Shown one piece after another: positions 31,962 to 40,470 of a DNA stretch of 64,000 nt (the first letter of the stretch is position 1; each line of letters starts with the position of its first letter). This DNA is from Streptomyces griseoloalbus. Its GTDB lineage: Bacteria; Actinomycetota; Actinomycetes; Streptomycetales; Streptomycetaceae. A program made the translations under genes and the position numbers. The notes beneath the pieces were generated by a model. The model was not told the origin of the DNA. It saw only the letters and a program-made list of their open reading frames with translations, and did not search any database. Location: positions 113,559 to 177,558 of the forward strand of contig BMUD01000017.1 of the NCBI GenBank assembly GCA_014650015.1, read 5' to 3'.

Positions 31962-33218
31962 TCATCCGAAGAAGTTCCGTACGTGCTCCAGGCCGTCGAC
32001 CAGTGCGTCGATCTCGGCCGGCGTGGAGTACAGATAGAACGACGCTCGCGTGGTCGCAGGAATTCCGTACCGCAGGCAGACCGGCCGCGCGCAGTGGTGG
32101 CCGACCCGTACCGCGATGCCCTGTTCGTCCAGGACCTGGCCCACGTCGTGCGGGTGGATGTCACCCAGGGTGAACGAGATCGCGGCGCCGCGCTCCTCGG
32201 CCGTGGCGGGGCCGATGATGCGCAGGTCCGGAACCTCGGTGAGGCGCTTGACCGCGTACTCGGTGATGGCGTGCTCGTGGGCGAGGATCTTGTCCATGCC
32301 GATGGCCGACAGGTAGTCGATCGCCGCGCCGAGGCCGACCGCCTGGGCGACCGGCGGGGTGCCCGCCTCGAACTTGTGCGGGGCGGGCGCGTACGTCGAC
32401 GAGCTCATCGACACGGTCTCGATCATCTCGCCGCCGCCGAGGAACGGAGGCAGGTCCTCCAGCAGCTCCTGACGGCCCCAGAGGACGCCGATGCCGGTCG
32501 GGCCGCACATCTTGTGGCCGGTGAAGGCCACGAAGTCGGCCTGGAGGGCCTGGACGTCCATCGGCATGTGCGGCGCGGCCTGGGAGGCGTCGATGCAGAC
32601 GAGCGCGCCGACCTCCTGGGCGCGGCGCACTATCGCCTCGACCGGGTTGACCGTGCCCAGGATGTTGGACACCAGCACGAAGGAGACGATCTTCGTCTTC
32701 TCGGTGATGACCTCGTCGATGTCGGACAGGTCGAGCCGGCCGTCGTCGGTGAGGCCGAACCACTTCAGCTTCGCGCCCGTGCGCTGCGCGAGCAGCTGCC
32801 ACGGCACGATGTTGGAGTGGTGCTCCATCTCCGTGATGACGATCTCGGTCTCGTGGTCCACCCGGTAGGGCTCGTCGGCCCAGCCGAGCATGTTGGCCAC
32901 GAGGTTGAGCGACTCGGAGGCGTTCTTGGTGAAGATGACCTCGTCACGGCTGGGCGCGTTGATGAACTCCGCGACCTTGTCGCGCGCGCCCTCGTACAGT
33001 GCCGTGGCCTCCTCGGCGAGCACATGCACACCGCGGTGGACGTTGGCGTTGTAGCGCTCGTAGTACTCGCTCAGGGCGTCCAGCACCTGGCGCGGCTTCT
33101 GCGAGGTCGCCGCGTTGTCCAGGTACACGAGCTTCCGGCCGTCGTGGACCTGGCGGTCCAGGATGGGGAAGTCCTTGCGGATCGCCTCGGTGTCGAGGAG
33201 GCCCGGCAGCTGTGTCAC
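31962..33218 (-). CDS. sufS: Cysteine desulfurase SufS
   Basis: A 418-residue pyridoxal-phosphate enzyme that removes sulfur from cysteine as persulfide. The PLP lysine is in FVAFTGHKMCGPTGIGVLWG (about 230) and the persulfide-forming cysteine in RVGHHCARPVCLRYG (about 373). TEMEHHSNIVPWQLL carries the conserved PLP-stacking His. Start is GTG 33218, overlapping the sufC stop (GTGA). Partner of SufU just downstream. Confidence 0.95.
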   Translation of the reverse strand: MTQLPGLLDTEAIRKDFPILDRQVHDGRKLVYLDNAATSQKPRQVLDALSEYYERYNANVHRGVHVLAEEATALYEGARDKVAEFINAPSRDEVIFTKNASESLNLVANMLGWADEPYRVDHETEIVITEMEHHSNIVPWQLLAQRTGAKLKWFGLTDDGRLDLSDIDEVITEKTKIVSFVLVSNILGTVNPVEAIVRRAQEVGALVCIDASQAAPHMPMDVQALQADFVAFTGHKMCGPTGIGVLWGRQELLEDLPPFLGGGEMIETVSMSSSTYAPAPHKFEAGTPPVAQAVGLGAAIDYLSAIGMDKILAHEHAITEYAVKRLTEVPDLRIIGPATAEERGAAISFTLGDIHPHDVGQVLDEQGIAVRVGHHCARPVCLRYGIPATTRASFYLYSTPAEIDALVDGLEHVRNFFG

Positions 33219-33979
33219 GCGGATGCGCCACCCTTCGTGTATGCCTCGTAGCCCTCTTCCTCCAGCTTGTCGGCGAGCTCGGCGCCGCCGGACTCGACGA
33301 TGCGGCCGGCCGAGAAGACGTGGACGTAGTCGGGCTTGATGTAGCGCAGGATGCGCGTGTAGTGCGTGATCAGCAGGGTGCCGACCTCACCGGTCTCGCG
33401 GACGCGGTTGACGCCCTCGGAGACGACGCGCAGCGCGTCGACGTCCAGGCCGGAGTCGGTCTCGTCGAGGATCGCGACCTTCGGCTTGAGCAGCTCCAGC
33501 TGAAGGATCTCGTGGCGCTTCTTCTCACCGCCGGAGAAGCCCTCGTTGACGTTGCGCTCGGCGAAGGCGGGGTCCATGTTGAGCCGCTCCATGGCCTCCC
33601 TGACCTCCTTCACCCAGGTGCGCAGCTTGGGGGCCTCGCCGCGGATCGCGGTGGCGGAGGTGCGCAGGAAGTTGGAGACGGAGACGCCGGGGACCTCGAC
33701 CGGGTACTGCATGGCGAGGAACAGGCCGGCGCGCGCCCGCTCGTCGACGGACATCTCCAGGACGTCCTCGCCGTCGAGCGTGACGGTGCCGCCGGTGATC
33801 GTGTACTTGGGGTGACCGGCCAGGGAGTAGGCGAGGGTCGACTTGCCGGAGCCGTTCGGGCCCATGATGGCGTGCGTCTCGCCCTGCTTCACGGTGAGGT
33901 CGACGCCCTTGAGGATCTCCTTCGTGGCGTTGTCGGCCTCGACGGTGACGTGCAGGTCTCGGATTTCAAGCGTTGCCAT
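33215..33979 (-). CDS. sufC: Fe-S assembly ATPase SufC
   Basis: A 254-residue ABC-type ATPase of the SufBCD scaffold. Walker A GPNGSGKSTL (about 40), signature GFSGGEKKRHEILQ (about 150) and Walker B VAILDETDSGLDVDAL are complete. It is cytosolic, not a transporter. ATG 33979 is seven bases after the Rieske gene stop, and the gene overlaps sufS. Confidence 0.95.
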   Translation of the reverse strand: MATLEIRDLHVTVEADNATKEILKGVDLTVKQGETHAIMGPNGSGKSTLAYSLAGHPKYTITGGTVTLDGEDVLEMSVDERARAGLFLAMQYPVEVPGVSVSNFLRTSATAIRGEAPKLRTWVKEVREAMERLNMDPAFAERNVNEGFSGGEKKRHEILQLELLKPKVAILDETDSGLDVDALRVVSEGVNRVRETGEVGTLLITHYTRILRYIKPDYVHVFSAGRIVESGGAELADKLEEEGYEAYTKGGASA

Positions 33980-33986
33980 GGGTGCC

Positions 33987-34304
33987 TCAGGACTCCTGGG
34001 TGAGGGAGACGAGCACGTCGTCCCCTTCGATCTTTACGGGGTATACGGGGACGGGGCGCGTCGCCGGAAGGGCGTCGGGCTTGCCGGAACGGAGGTCGAA
34101 ACGCGAGCCGTGCAGCCAGCACTCGATGTGGCAGTCGTCCACCTCGCCCTCCGCGAGGGAGACGTTCGCGTGCGAGCAGATGTCGTGGATGGCGAACACC
34201 TCCCCCTCGGTCTGCACGATGGAGACCGGCGTGCCGTCGAGTTCCACCCGTTTCGGGGTGTCCTCCTCCAGCTCGCTCAGCCCGCAGGCGCGTCGGAAGG
34301 TCAT
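33987..34304 (-). CDS. Rieske [2Fe-2S] ferredoxin-like protein of the suf operon
   Basis: A 105-residue protein with both Rieske ligand boxes: CSHANVSL (Cys-x-His, about 42) and CWLHGSRFD (Cys-x2-His, about 62). Such genes sit between sufD and sufC in actinobacteria; the protein may donate electrons during cluster assembly, though a specific role is unproven. It is joined to sufD by a 4-bp overlap (ATGA at 34301). Confidence 0.92.
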   Translation of the reverse strand: MTFRRACGLSELEEDTPKRVELDGTPVSIVQTEGEVFAIHDICSHANVSLAEGEVDDCHIECWLHGSRFDLRSGKPDALPATRPVPVYPVKIEGDDVLVSLTQES

Positions 34305-35521
34305 GAGACCGCCGCCTCCAGCTCCTCCTCGATCTTGGCGATCAGGCGCTCCTCGATGTCGGGGACGCCGATCTGCTGGACGAGCTCGGCGAAGAAGCCG
34401 CGCACCACCAGACGGCGGGCGTCCTGCTCCGGGATGCCGCGGGCCATCAGGTAGAAGAGCTGCTCGTCGTCGAAGCGGCCGGTCGCGGAGGCGTGTCCGG
34501 CGCCGACGATCTCGCCGGTCTCGATCTCCAGGTTGGGCACGGAGTCGACCCGGGCGCCGTCGGTGAGGACCAGGTTGCGGTTCATCTCGTAGGTGTCGGT
34601 GCCCTCGGCCTTGGCCTCGATGAGCACGTCACCGATCCACACGGCGTGCGCGTCGTCGCCCTGCAGGGCGCCCTTGTAGACGGCGTTCGACTTGCAGTGC
34701 GGCACGTTGTGGTCGACGAGGAGGCGGTGCTCCTGGTGCTGGCCCTTGTCGGTGAAGTACAGGCCGAACAGCTCGGCCTCGCCGCCGGGACCGGCGTAGG
34801 TGACGCGCGGGTGCAGCCGGACCAGGTCGCCGCCGAAGGTGACGACGACCGACTTGAAGGAGGCGTCCCGGCCGACCAGGGCGTCGTGCTGGGCGACGTG
34901 CACCGCCTTGGCGTCCCAGTCCTGGACGGAGACGACGGTCAGCTTGGCGCCGTCGCCGAGGACGTACTCGACGTTGGCGGCCAGCACCGCGTCACCGGTG
35001 TGGTCGATGACCACGAGGGCCTCGGCGAAGGCGCCGAGCTCGATCACCTGGTGGGCGTACGCGGTGCCGCCCTCGCCGTGGACCGCGATGCGGATCGGCT
35101 CGGTGAGGACGGTCTCCTTCGGCACGGTCACGACCGAGGCCCGCTCGAAGGCGGAGTACGCCTGGGCGGCGACGCGGTCCACCGGCGTACCCGCGCGGCC
35201 GAGCCGCGCGTCGTCGCGGCCGACGGTCTCGACGACGACGCCCTCGGGCGCCTCGACGGCGACCTTGACGCCCTCGGCGGTGGCGGTGGCGGTGCCGTCG
35301 TGCAGGCCGCGCAGCCGCTCCAGCGGGGTGAACCGCCATTCCTCCTCGCGGCCGTGGGGGACGGGGAAGTCCGCCACGTCGAAGGAGGGGCGCGCGCTCA
35401 TGCGGGTGGCGACGGTCGACTCGGCGGCGACCGCGATCGAGCCCGCGGTGGTGGAACCCACGGGTGGGGGTCCCCCCGCTCGAGCGGAGCCGAGAGTGGG
35501 GGAGTTCTGAGCCTCAGCCAT
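34301..35521 (-). CDS. sufD: Fe-S assembly protein SufD
   Basis: A 406-residue beta-helical scaffold subunit. Family landmarks are the N-terminal PVPHGREEEWRFTPLERLRG, the central helix, and the C-terminal HASATGRFDDEQLFYLMARG with GIPEQDARRLVVRGFF. The N-terminus from ATG 35521 includes SPTLGSARAGGPPPVG, encoded by a palindromic Streptomyces-type repeat (35465-35502). Translation could alternatively begin at a downstream ATG at MSARPSFDVADF. Lies 56 bp after sufB in the operon. Confidence 0.93.
   Translation of the reverse strand: MAEAQNSPTLGSARAGGPPPVGSTTAGSIAVAAESTVATRMSARPSFDVADFPVPHGREEEWRFTPLERLRGLHDGTATATAEGVKVAVEAPEGVVVETVGRDDARLGRAGTPVDRVAAQAYSAFERASVVTVPKETVLTEPIRIAVHGEGGTAYAHQVIELGAFAEALVVIDHTGDAVLAANVEYVLGDGAKLTVVSVQDWDAKAVHVAQHDALVGRDASFKSVVVTFGGDLVRLHPRVTYAGPGGEAELFGLYFTDKGQHQEHRLLVDHNVPHCKSNAVYKGALQGDDAHAVWIGDVLIEAKAEGTDTYEMNRNLVLTDGARVDSVPNLEIETGEIVGAGHASATGRFDDEQLFYLMARGIPEQDARRLVVRGFFAELVQQIGVPDIEERLIAKIEEELEAAVS
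35465..35502. repeat. Palindromic Streptomyces-type repeat inside sufD
   Basis: A segment with TGGGGG at 35465, the 12-bp perfect palindrome CCGCTCGAGCGG at 35476-35487 and GAGAGTGGGGG at 35492-35502. I recognise this arrangement as a palindrome common between Streptomyces genes; here it is read in frame as part of the SufD N-terminus. Confidence 0.65.
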
Positions 35522-35577
35522 GGCTGTCGTAGTGCTCGCTTTCCTTTGCGTAAGGGGTTTGACGGAACGGCGTGGTG

Positions 35578-36999
35578 TCAGCCGACCGCGCCTTCCATCT
35601 GGAGCTCGATCAGCCGGTTGAGCTCGAGGGCGTACTCCATGGGCAGTTCCTTGGCGATCGGCTCGACGAAGCCGCGCACGATCATCGCCATCGCCTCGAA
35701 CTCGCTCAGGCCGCGGCTCATCAGGTAGAAGAGCTGGTCCTCGGAGACCTTGGAGACGGTCGCCTCATGGCCCATGGACACGTCGTCCTCGCGGACGTCC
35801 ACGTAGGGGTAGGTGTCCGAGCGGGAGATGGTGTCGACGAGCAGCGCGTCGCACAGCACGTTGGACTTGGAGCCCGGGGCGCCCTCGCCGATCTCGATCA
35901 GACCGCGGTAGGACGTACGGCCGCCACCGCGCGCCACCGACTTGGAGACGATGTTGGACGAGGTGTTCGGGGCCATGTGGACCATCTTGGCGCCCGCGTC
36001 CTGGTGCTGGCCCTCGCCCGCGAAGGCGATGGACAGCGTCTCGCCCCTGGCGTGCTCGCCCATCAGGTAGACGGCCGGGTACTTCATCGTCACCTTGGAG
36101 CCGATGTTGCCGTCGACCCACTCCATGGTCGCGCCCTCGTAGGCCACGGCACGCTTGGTGACCAGGTTGTAGACGTTGTTCGACCAGTTCTGGATGGTCG
36201 TGTAGCGGCAGCGGGCGTTCTTCTTGACGATGATCTCGACGACCGCGGAGTGCAGCGAGTCGCTCTTGTAGATCGGGGCGGTGCAGCCCTCGACGTAGTG
36301 CACGTAGGCACCCTCGTCGACGATGATCAGGGTCCGCTCGAACTGGCCCATGTTCTCGGTGTTGATCCGGAAGTAGGCCTGGAGCGGAATCTCCACGTGC
36401 ACGCCCTTCGGCACGTAGATGAAGGAGCCGCCGGACCACACGGCGGAGTTCAGCGACGCGAACTTGTTGTCACCGACGGGGATGACGGTCCCGAAGTACT
36501 CCTTGAAGAGCTCCGGGTGCTGCTTCAGCGCGGTGTCGGTGTCCAGGAAGATGACGCCCTGCTCCTCCAGGTCCTCGCGGATCTGGTGGTAGACGACCTC
36601 CGACTCGTACTGGGCGGCGACACCGGCGACGAGGCGCTTCTTCTCCGCCTCGGGGATGCCCAGCTTGTCGTAGGTGTTCTTGATGTCCTCGGGCAGGTCC
36701 TCCCAGGACTCCGCCTGCTTCTCCGTGGAGCGCACGAAGTACTTGATGTTGTCGAAGTCGATGCCGGAGAGGTCGGAGCCCCAGTTCGGCATGGGCTTCT
36801 TCTCGAACAGGCGCAGGCCCTTGAGGCGGAGCTTGGTCATCCACTCCGGCTCGTCCTTCTTGGCGGAGATGTCCCGGACGACGTCCTCGTTCAGGCCGCG
36901 GCGCGCCGACGCACCGGCCTCGTCACGGTCGGCCCAGCCGTATTCGTACGTGCCCAGGCCCTCGAGCTCGGGGTGGGCAGTCTCCGTGGGGAGAGTCAT
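35578..36999 (-). CDS. sufB: Fe-S assembly protein SufB
   Basis: A 473-residue scaffold subunit, very well conserved. Visible pieces include [52 protein letters not shown] with the conserved cluster/persulfide Cys, [20 protein letters not shown] and the C-terminal [20 protein letters not shown]. It is coupled to sufR by an ATGA overlap at 36996-36999. Confidence 0.96.
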   Translation of the reverse strand: MTLPTETAHPELEGLGTYEYGWADRDEAGASARRGLNEDVVRDISAKKDEPEWMTKLRLKGLRLFEKKPMPNWGSDLSGIDFDNIKYFVRSTEKQAESWEDLPEDIKNTYDKLGIPEAEKKRLVAGVAAQYESEVVYHQIREDLEEQGVIFLDTDTALKQHPELFKEYFGTVIPVGDNKFASLNSAVWSGGSFIYVPKGVHVEIPLQAYFRINTENMGQFERTLIIVDEGAYVHYVEGCTAPIYKSDSLHSAVVEIIVKKNARCRYTTIQNWSNNVYNLVTKRAVAYEGATMEWVDGNIGSKVTMKYPAVYLMGEHARGETLSIAFAGEGQHQDAGAKMVHMAPNTSSNIVSKSVARGGGRTSYRGLIEIGEGAPGSKSNVLCDALLVDTISRSDTYPYVDVREDDVSMGHEATVSKVSEDQLFYLMSRGLSEFEAMAMIVRGFVEPIAKELPMEYALELNRLIELQMEGAVG

Positions 37000-37709
37000 G
37001 CGGGGTTCCTCCCGGACGTGCTTTCAGATGCGTGGTGGGAAATCTTGGGGATGAACGTCGTGCAGACGCCGTCGCCGTGCGCGATCGTCGCCAGCCGCTG
37101 TACGTGCGTACCGAGAAGCTCGGCGAAGAATTCCGTCTCCGCCTCGCACAGTTGCGGGAACTGTTCGGCGGCGTGGGCGACCGGGCAGTGGTGCTGGCAG
37201 AGCTGCTCGCCGACCGGTGCGTGACGCGCCGTCGCAGCGTACCCGTCCGCGCTGAGGGCCTTGGCGAGGGCTTCCGTCCGCTCCTCGGGGGCCGCGGCCT
37301 CGACCGCCTTGCGGTACGCGTCCGCCTGGGCGGCGATCCGGGCGCGGGCGAACGCGGCGATCGCCTCGCCGCCGCCTTCCCGCTCGCCGATCCAGCGCAG
37401 GGCGTCCACGGCGAGTTGGTCGTACGACTGGTCGAAGGCGTCCCGCCCGCAGTCGGTCAGGGCGAACACCTTGGCCGGGCGCCCGCGCGTGCGCGCGCCG
37501 TAGACCCGCCGCTCGCGCGCCTCCACGACGTTGTCGGCGGCCAGCGCGTCCAGGTGCCGGCGGACGGCCGCCTGGGTGAGCCCGAGTCGCTCGGCGAGCT
37601 CGGCGACGGTCGACGGGCCGTGGTCCAGGATGGAGCGGGCGACGCGGTTGCGGGTGGACCGCTCACCGGTTGCCAGTTCCTCGTGGGGAGCCTCGCCAAC
37701 GTTTTTCAC
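36996..37709 (-). CDS. sufR: SufR, Fe-S-sensing repressor of the suf operon
   Basis: A 237-residue winged-helix regulator. The helix-turn-helix is [20 protein letters not shown] (about 29-48) and the wing [21 protein letters not shown]-terminal cysteines in [18 protein letters not shown] and GDGVC match the [4Fe-4S]-binding set of actinobacterial SufR. I chose GTG 37709. A TTG at 37745 would extend the frame but would include a rare TTA codon and lie on a plausible -35 hexamer. There is no ribosome-binding site before GTG 37709, and a -10 hexamer ends about seven bases upstream, so the mRNA may be leaderless. Confidence 0.9.
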   Translation of the reverse strand: MKNVGEAPHEELATGERSTRNRVARSILDHGPSTVAELAERLGLTQAAVRRHLDALAADNVVEARERRVYGARTRGRPAKVFALTDCGRDAFDQSYDQLAVDALRWIGEREGGGEAIAAFARARIAAQADAYRKAVEAAAPEERTEALAKALSADGYAATARHAPVGEQLCQHHCPVAHAAEQFPQLCEAETEFFAELLGTHVQRLATIAHGDGVCTTFIPKISHHASESTSGRNPA

Positions 37710-37722
37710 AACGCCATTGTTG
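37709..37722 (-). promoter_or_regulatory. SufR operator CAAC-N6-GTTG
   Basis: CAACGCCATTGTTG on the plus strand (a CAAC-N6-GTTG dyad), the motif described for Streptomyces SufR. It covers the possible -10 and the sufR start codon, so bound SufR would block its own promoter. Confidence 0.8.
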
Positions 37723-37745
37723 CGTAATTCATCCGAGCCGGGCAA
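37717..37745 (-). promoter_or_regulatory. Candidate sufR promoter
   Basis: On the minus strand TTGCCC (37745-37740), a 17-bp spacer and CAACAA (37722-37717). The expected transcription start, six to seven bases downstream, falls on the G of the GTG start at 37709. Confidence 0.5.
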
Positions 37746-37780
37746 GCCGCGCCCGGACGGCCCGAAGTGCGCTGCATCAC

Positions 37781-37794
37781 TTAGGCATACCTAA
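37781..37794. promoter_or_regulatory. Partial iron box (DmdR/IdeR type)
   Basis: TTAGGCATACCTAA matches 13 of 14 positions of the right part of the IdeR/DmdR consensus (TWAGSCTWACCTWA). The left five bases of the 19-bp box match poorly. It lies between the divergent sufR and acetyltransferase genes. Confidence 0.45.
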
Positions 37795-37814
37795 TGTGAC
37801 CTGCGGAAATGATC

Positions 37815-37828
37815 TTTGATCGATCAAA
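37815..37828. promoter_or_regulatory. Perfect 14-bp palindrome TTTGATCGATCAAA
   Basis: An uninterrupted AT-rich dyad 41 bp upstream of the acetyltransferase ATG and 106 bp from sufR. In this GC-rich genome such a perfect AT-rich dyad is a strong operator candidate for an unidentified regulator. Confidence 0.45.
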
Positions 37829-37869
37829 TCGGTGGCGCCGGGCGATGGCTTCCGCAACACTCCGGGAGC

Positions 37870-38682
37870 ATGCCCACACCCCCTCCGACCGGCCCTCTTG
37901 TCACCCGCGACACCCTCACCGCGCAGCTGCGCGAGCTCGGTGTGCGGCCCGGTGAGACCCTCCTCGCGCACTCCTCGCTCAGCTCCCTGGGCTGGGTCAA
38001 CGGCGGACCGGTCACGGTCGTCCGGGCGCTGCTGGACGCACTGGGCCCGGAGGGCACCCTGACGGTCCCCACCCAGTCCGGCGACCTCTCCGACCCGGCG
38101 CTGTGGCAGGCACCGCCGGTGCCCGAGGAGTGGTGGGAGACCATTCGGGCGACCATGCCCGCCTACGACCCGCTCACCACCCCCTCGCGCGGGGTCGGCG
38201 TGATCCCGGAGACCGTGCGGACCTGGCCGGGCGCGCTGCGCAGCGCGCACCCCCAGACGTCGTTCGCCGCGGTGGGCCCCCGCGCGGCGGAGATCGTCGC
38301 GGGGCACGCGGCCGACTGCCGGCTCGGCGGGCGAAGCCCGCTGGCGACGCTGGAGCGGCTCGGCGCGCGGGTGCTGCTGCTCGGTGCCGGATACGACAGC
38401 TGCACCAGCTTCCACCTCGCCGAGTACCGCATCCCGTCCCCGCGCGTGACGGTGGGCCGCCCCGGTCCGGACGGCTGGGAGACGGTGACCGAGGTGTCGA
38501 TCACCTCCGAGCGCTTCGACGAGCTGGGGCACGACTTCGAACGGGACCGCCCCGTCGTACGCGGCCGGGTCGGGGCGGCCGAGGCGCGGCTGTTCCCCGT
38601 GGCGGACGCGGTGGCCTACGCCGAGCGGTGGCTGCCGGTGCACCGGTCCCGCGAGGAGGAGTTCCAGCACCCCACGGTCTGA
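37870..38682 (+). CDS. AAC(3)-family N-acetyltransferase
   Basis: A 270-residue acetyl-CoA-dependent enzyme of the aminoglycoside 3-N-acetyltransferase family. Typical segments: [20 protein letters not shown] (about 31-50), [47 protein letters not shown] (about 112-141; His and acidic catalytic region), and [13 protein letters not shown]. The ATG at 37870 follows GGGAG. It lies between sufR (divergent) and an ABC exporter pair, where other actinobacteria have a different small gene. It may be a silent resistance gene or act on another amine; no drug can be assigned. Confidence 0.85.
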   Translation: MPTPPPTGPLVTRDTLTAQLRELGVRPGETLLAHSSLSSLGWVNGGPVTVVRALLDALGPEGTLTVPTQSGDLSDPALWQAPPVPEEWWETIRATMPAYDPLTTPSRGVGVIPETVRTWPGALRSAHPQTSFAAVGPRAAEIVAGHAADCRLGGRSPLATLERLGARVLLLGAGYDSCTSFHLAEYRIPSPRVTVGRPGPDGWETVTEVSITSERFDELGHDFERDRPVVRGRVGAAEARLFPVADAVAYAERWLPVHRSREEEFQHPTV

Positions 38683-38713
38683 CGCCCCGGTCGTCTCCCT
38701 AGACTCGTGACCC

Positions 38714-39637
38714 ATGCGAAGTGAGCCCGTGGTCCAGGTCCAGGCCCTGGTGAAGCGGTACGGCACGAAGACCGCGGTGGACGGCCTCGACCTGGTGGCC
38801 CGGCGGGGTGTGACCGCCGTACTCGGTCCGAACGGGGCGGGCAAGACGACCACGGTCGAGACCTGCGAGGGGTACCGGCGGCCGGACTCCGGCACGGTGC
38901 GCGTCCTGGGCCTCGACCCGGTGAGGCAGTCGGCGGCGCTGCGGCCCCGCGTGGGTGTGATGCTCCAGTCCGGCGGCGTCTACTCGGGCGCGCGGGCGGA
39001 CGAGATGCTCCGGCACGTGGCGAAGCTGCACGCGCGTCCACTGGACGTGGACGCGCTGATCGAACGGCTCGGGCTCGGCTCCTGCGGCCGTACGGCCTAC
39101 CGGCGGCTCTCCGGCGGCCAGCAGCAGCGGCTCGCCCTGGCGATGGCCGTGGTCGGGCGCCCGGAGCTGGTCTTCCTGGACGAGCCGACCGCCGGTCTCG
39201 ACCCGCAGGCCCGCCGCGCCACCTGGGACCTGGTCCGTGAACTGCGCGCCGACGGCGTCTCCGTCATCCTCACCACCCATTACATGGACGAGGCCGAACA
39301 GCTCGCCGACGACGTGGCGATCATCGACGCCGGCCGGGTCATCGCCCAGGGCTCGCCCGAGGAGCTGTGCAGGGGCGGCGCCGAGAACACGCTCCGCTTC
39401 TCGGGGCGGCCGGGTCTGGACGTGGCCGCCCTGCTCAAGGCCCTGCCCGCCGACTGCTCGGCCTCCGAGGTGGCCCCGGGCTCGTACCGGGTCGTCGGCA
39501 GGGTCGACCCTCAGCTGCTCGCCACGGTGACCTCCTGGTGCGCGCAGCACGGGGTGATGCCGGAGCGGATCTCGGTCGAGCGGCACACCCTGGAAGACGT
39601 CTTTCTCGAACTGACCGGCAAGGAGCTGCGCGCGTGA
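38714..39637 (+). CDS. ABC transporter ATP-binding protein (ABC-2 type)
   Basis: A 307-residue ATPase. Walker A GPNGAGKTTT (about 37-46), signature RLSGGQQQRLALAMA (about 131-145), Walker B LVFLDEPTAGLDPQ and the switch His in ILTTHYMDEAEQ. The C-terminal 80 residues form an extension seen in DrrA-like exporters. It overlaps the permease gene (GTGA at 39634) and precedes ctaA. The same ABC pair beside ctaA occurs in mycobacteria, so a link with heme/cytochrome assembly is possible, but a substrate is unknown. Confidence 0.9.
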   Translation: MRSEPVVQVQALVKRYGTKTAVDGLDLVARRGVTAVLGPNGAGKTTTVETCEGYRRPDSGTVRVLGLDPVRQSAALRPRVGVMLQSGGVYSGARADEMLRHVAKLHARPLDVDALIERLGLGSCGRTAYRRLSGGQQQRLALAMAVVGRPELVFLDEPTAGLDPQARRATWDLVRELRADGVSVILTTHYMDEAEQLADDVAIIDAGRVIAQGSPEELCRGGAENTLRFSGRPGLDVAALLKALPADCSASEVAPGSYRVVGRVDPQLLATVTSWCAQHGVMPERISVERHTLEDVFLELTGKELRA

Positions 39638-40404
39638 CGGCCACCGGCACCTACTCACCCGCGCCGGGGGCCGCTCCCCTGGCCCGCATGATCACCGCAC
39701 AGGCCGCGCTCGAGACCAAGATGCTGCTGCGCAACGGCGAGCAGCTGCTGCTGACCGTGATCATCCCCACGCTGCTGCTGGTGCTCTTCAGCACCGTGGA
39801 CGTCGTGGACACCGGCGGCGGCGAGGCGGTCGACTTCCTCGCCCCGGGCATCCTCGCGCTCGCGGTGATGTCGACGGCGTTCACCGGGCAGGCCATCGCG
39901 ACCGGCTTCGAACGCCGCTACGGGGTACTGAAGCGGCTGGCCGCCTCGCCGCTGCCGCGCTGGGGCCTGATGACCGCGAAGACGCTGTCGGTGCTGGTCA
40001 CCGAGGTCCTCCAGGTCGTCCTCGTCGCGGCGATCGCCCTCGCGCTCGGCTGGTCGCCGCGGGGCAACCCGTTCGCGGTACTCCTGCTGCTGGTGCTGGG
40101 CACGGCCGCCTTCTCCGGGCTCGGGCTGCTGATGGCGGGCACCCTGAAGGCCGAGGCGACGCTCGCCGCCGCCAATCTGGTGTTCCTGCTGCTGCTCGTC
40201 GGCGGCGGGGTGGTGGTTCCGCTGGACGAGTTCCCGGACGCGGCCCAGAGCGTGCTGGGCCTGCTGCCGATCTCCGCGCTGTCGGACGGGCTGCGGGACG
40301 TGCTCCGGCACGGGTCCGGGATGCCGTGGGGCGACCTCGGGATTCTGGCCGTCTGGACGGTCGGGGGGCTGGCGGCGGCCGGGAAGTTCTTCCGCTGGGA
40401 GTGA
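39634..40404 (+). CDS. ABC-2 type transporter permease
   Basis: A 256-residue membrane protein with six segments, partner of the preceding ATPase. Landmarks: ALETKMLLRNGEQLLLTVII at the start, FLAPGILALAVMSTAFTGQA (about 65-84), and the late VVPLDEFPDAAQSVLGLLPI typical of ABC-2 permeases. The start is GTG 39634, overlapping the ATPase stop. ctaA follows after 66 bp. Confidence 0.9.
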   Translation: MTATGTYSPAPGAAPLARMITAQAALETKMLLRNGEQLLLTVIIPTLLLVLFSTVDVVDTGGGEAVDFLAPGILALAVMSTAFTGQAIATGFERRYGVLKRLAASPLPRWGLMTAKTLSVLVTEVLQVVLVAAIALALGWSPRGNPFAVLLLLVLGTAAFSGLGLLMAGTLKAEATLAAANLVFLLLLVGGGVVVPLDEFPDAAQSVLGLLPISALSDGLRDVLRHGSGMPWGDLGILAVWTVGGLAAAGKFFRWE

Positions 40405-40457
40405 GCCCGGAGCGGGCGATGCGCGACCCTCGTGAAAGCGTGCACAAGCGGGCCGCC

Positions 40458-40463
40458 TACGAT
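40458..40463 (+). promoter_or_regulatory. Candidate ctaA -10 element
   Basis: TACGAT ends seven bases before GTG 40471, the spacing expected if transcription starts at the start codon. No clear -35 was found. Confidence 0.3.
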
Positions 40464-40470
40464 GGGACGC

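Noticed and set aside
37709-37745. TTG start at 37745 for sufR
   Set aside because: It would use a TTA codon, has no ribosome-binding site and coincides with the likely -35.
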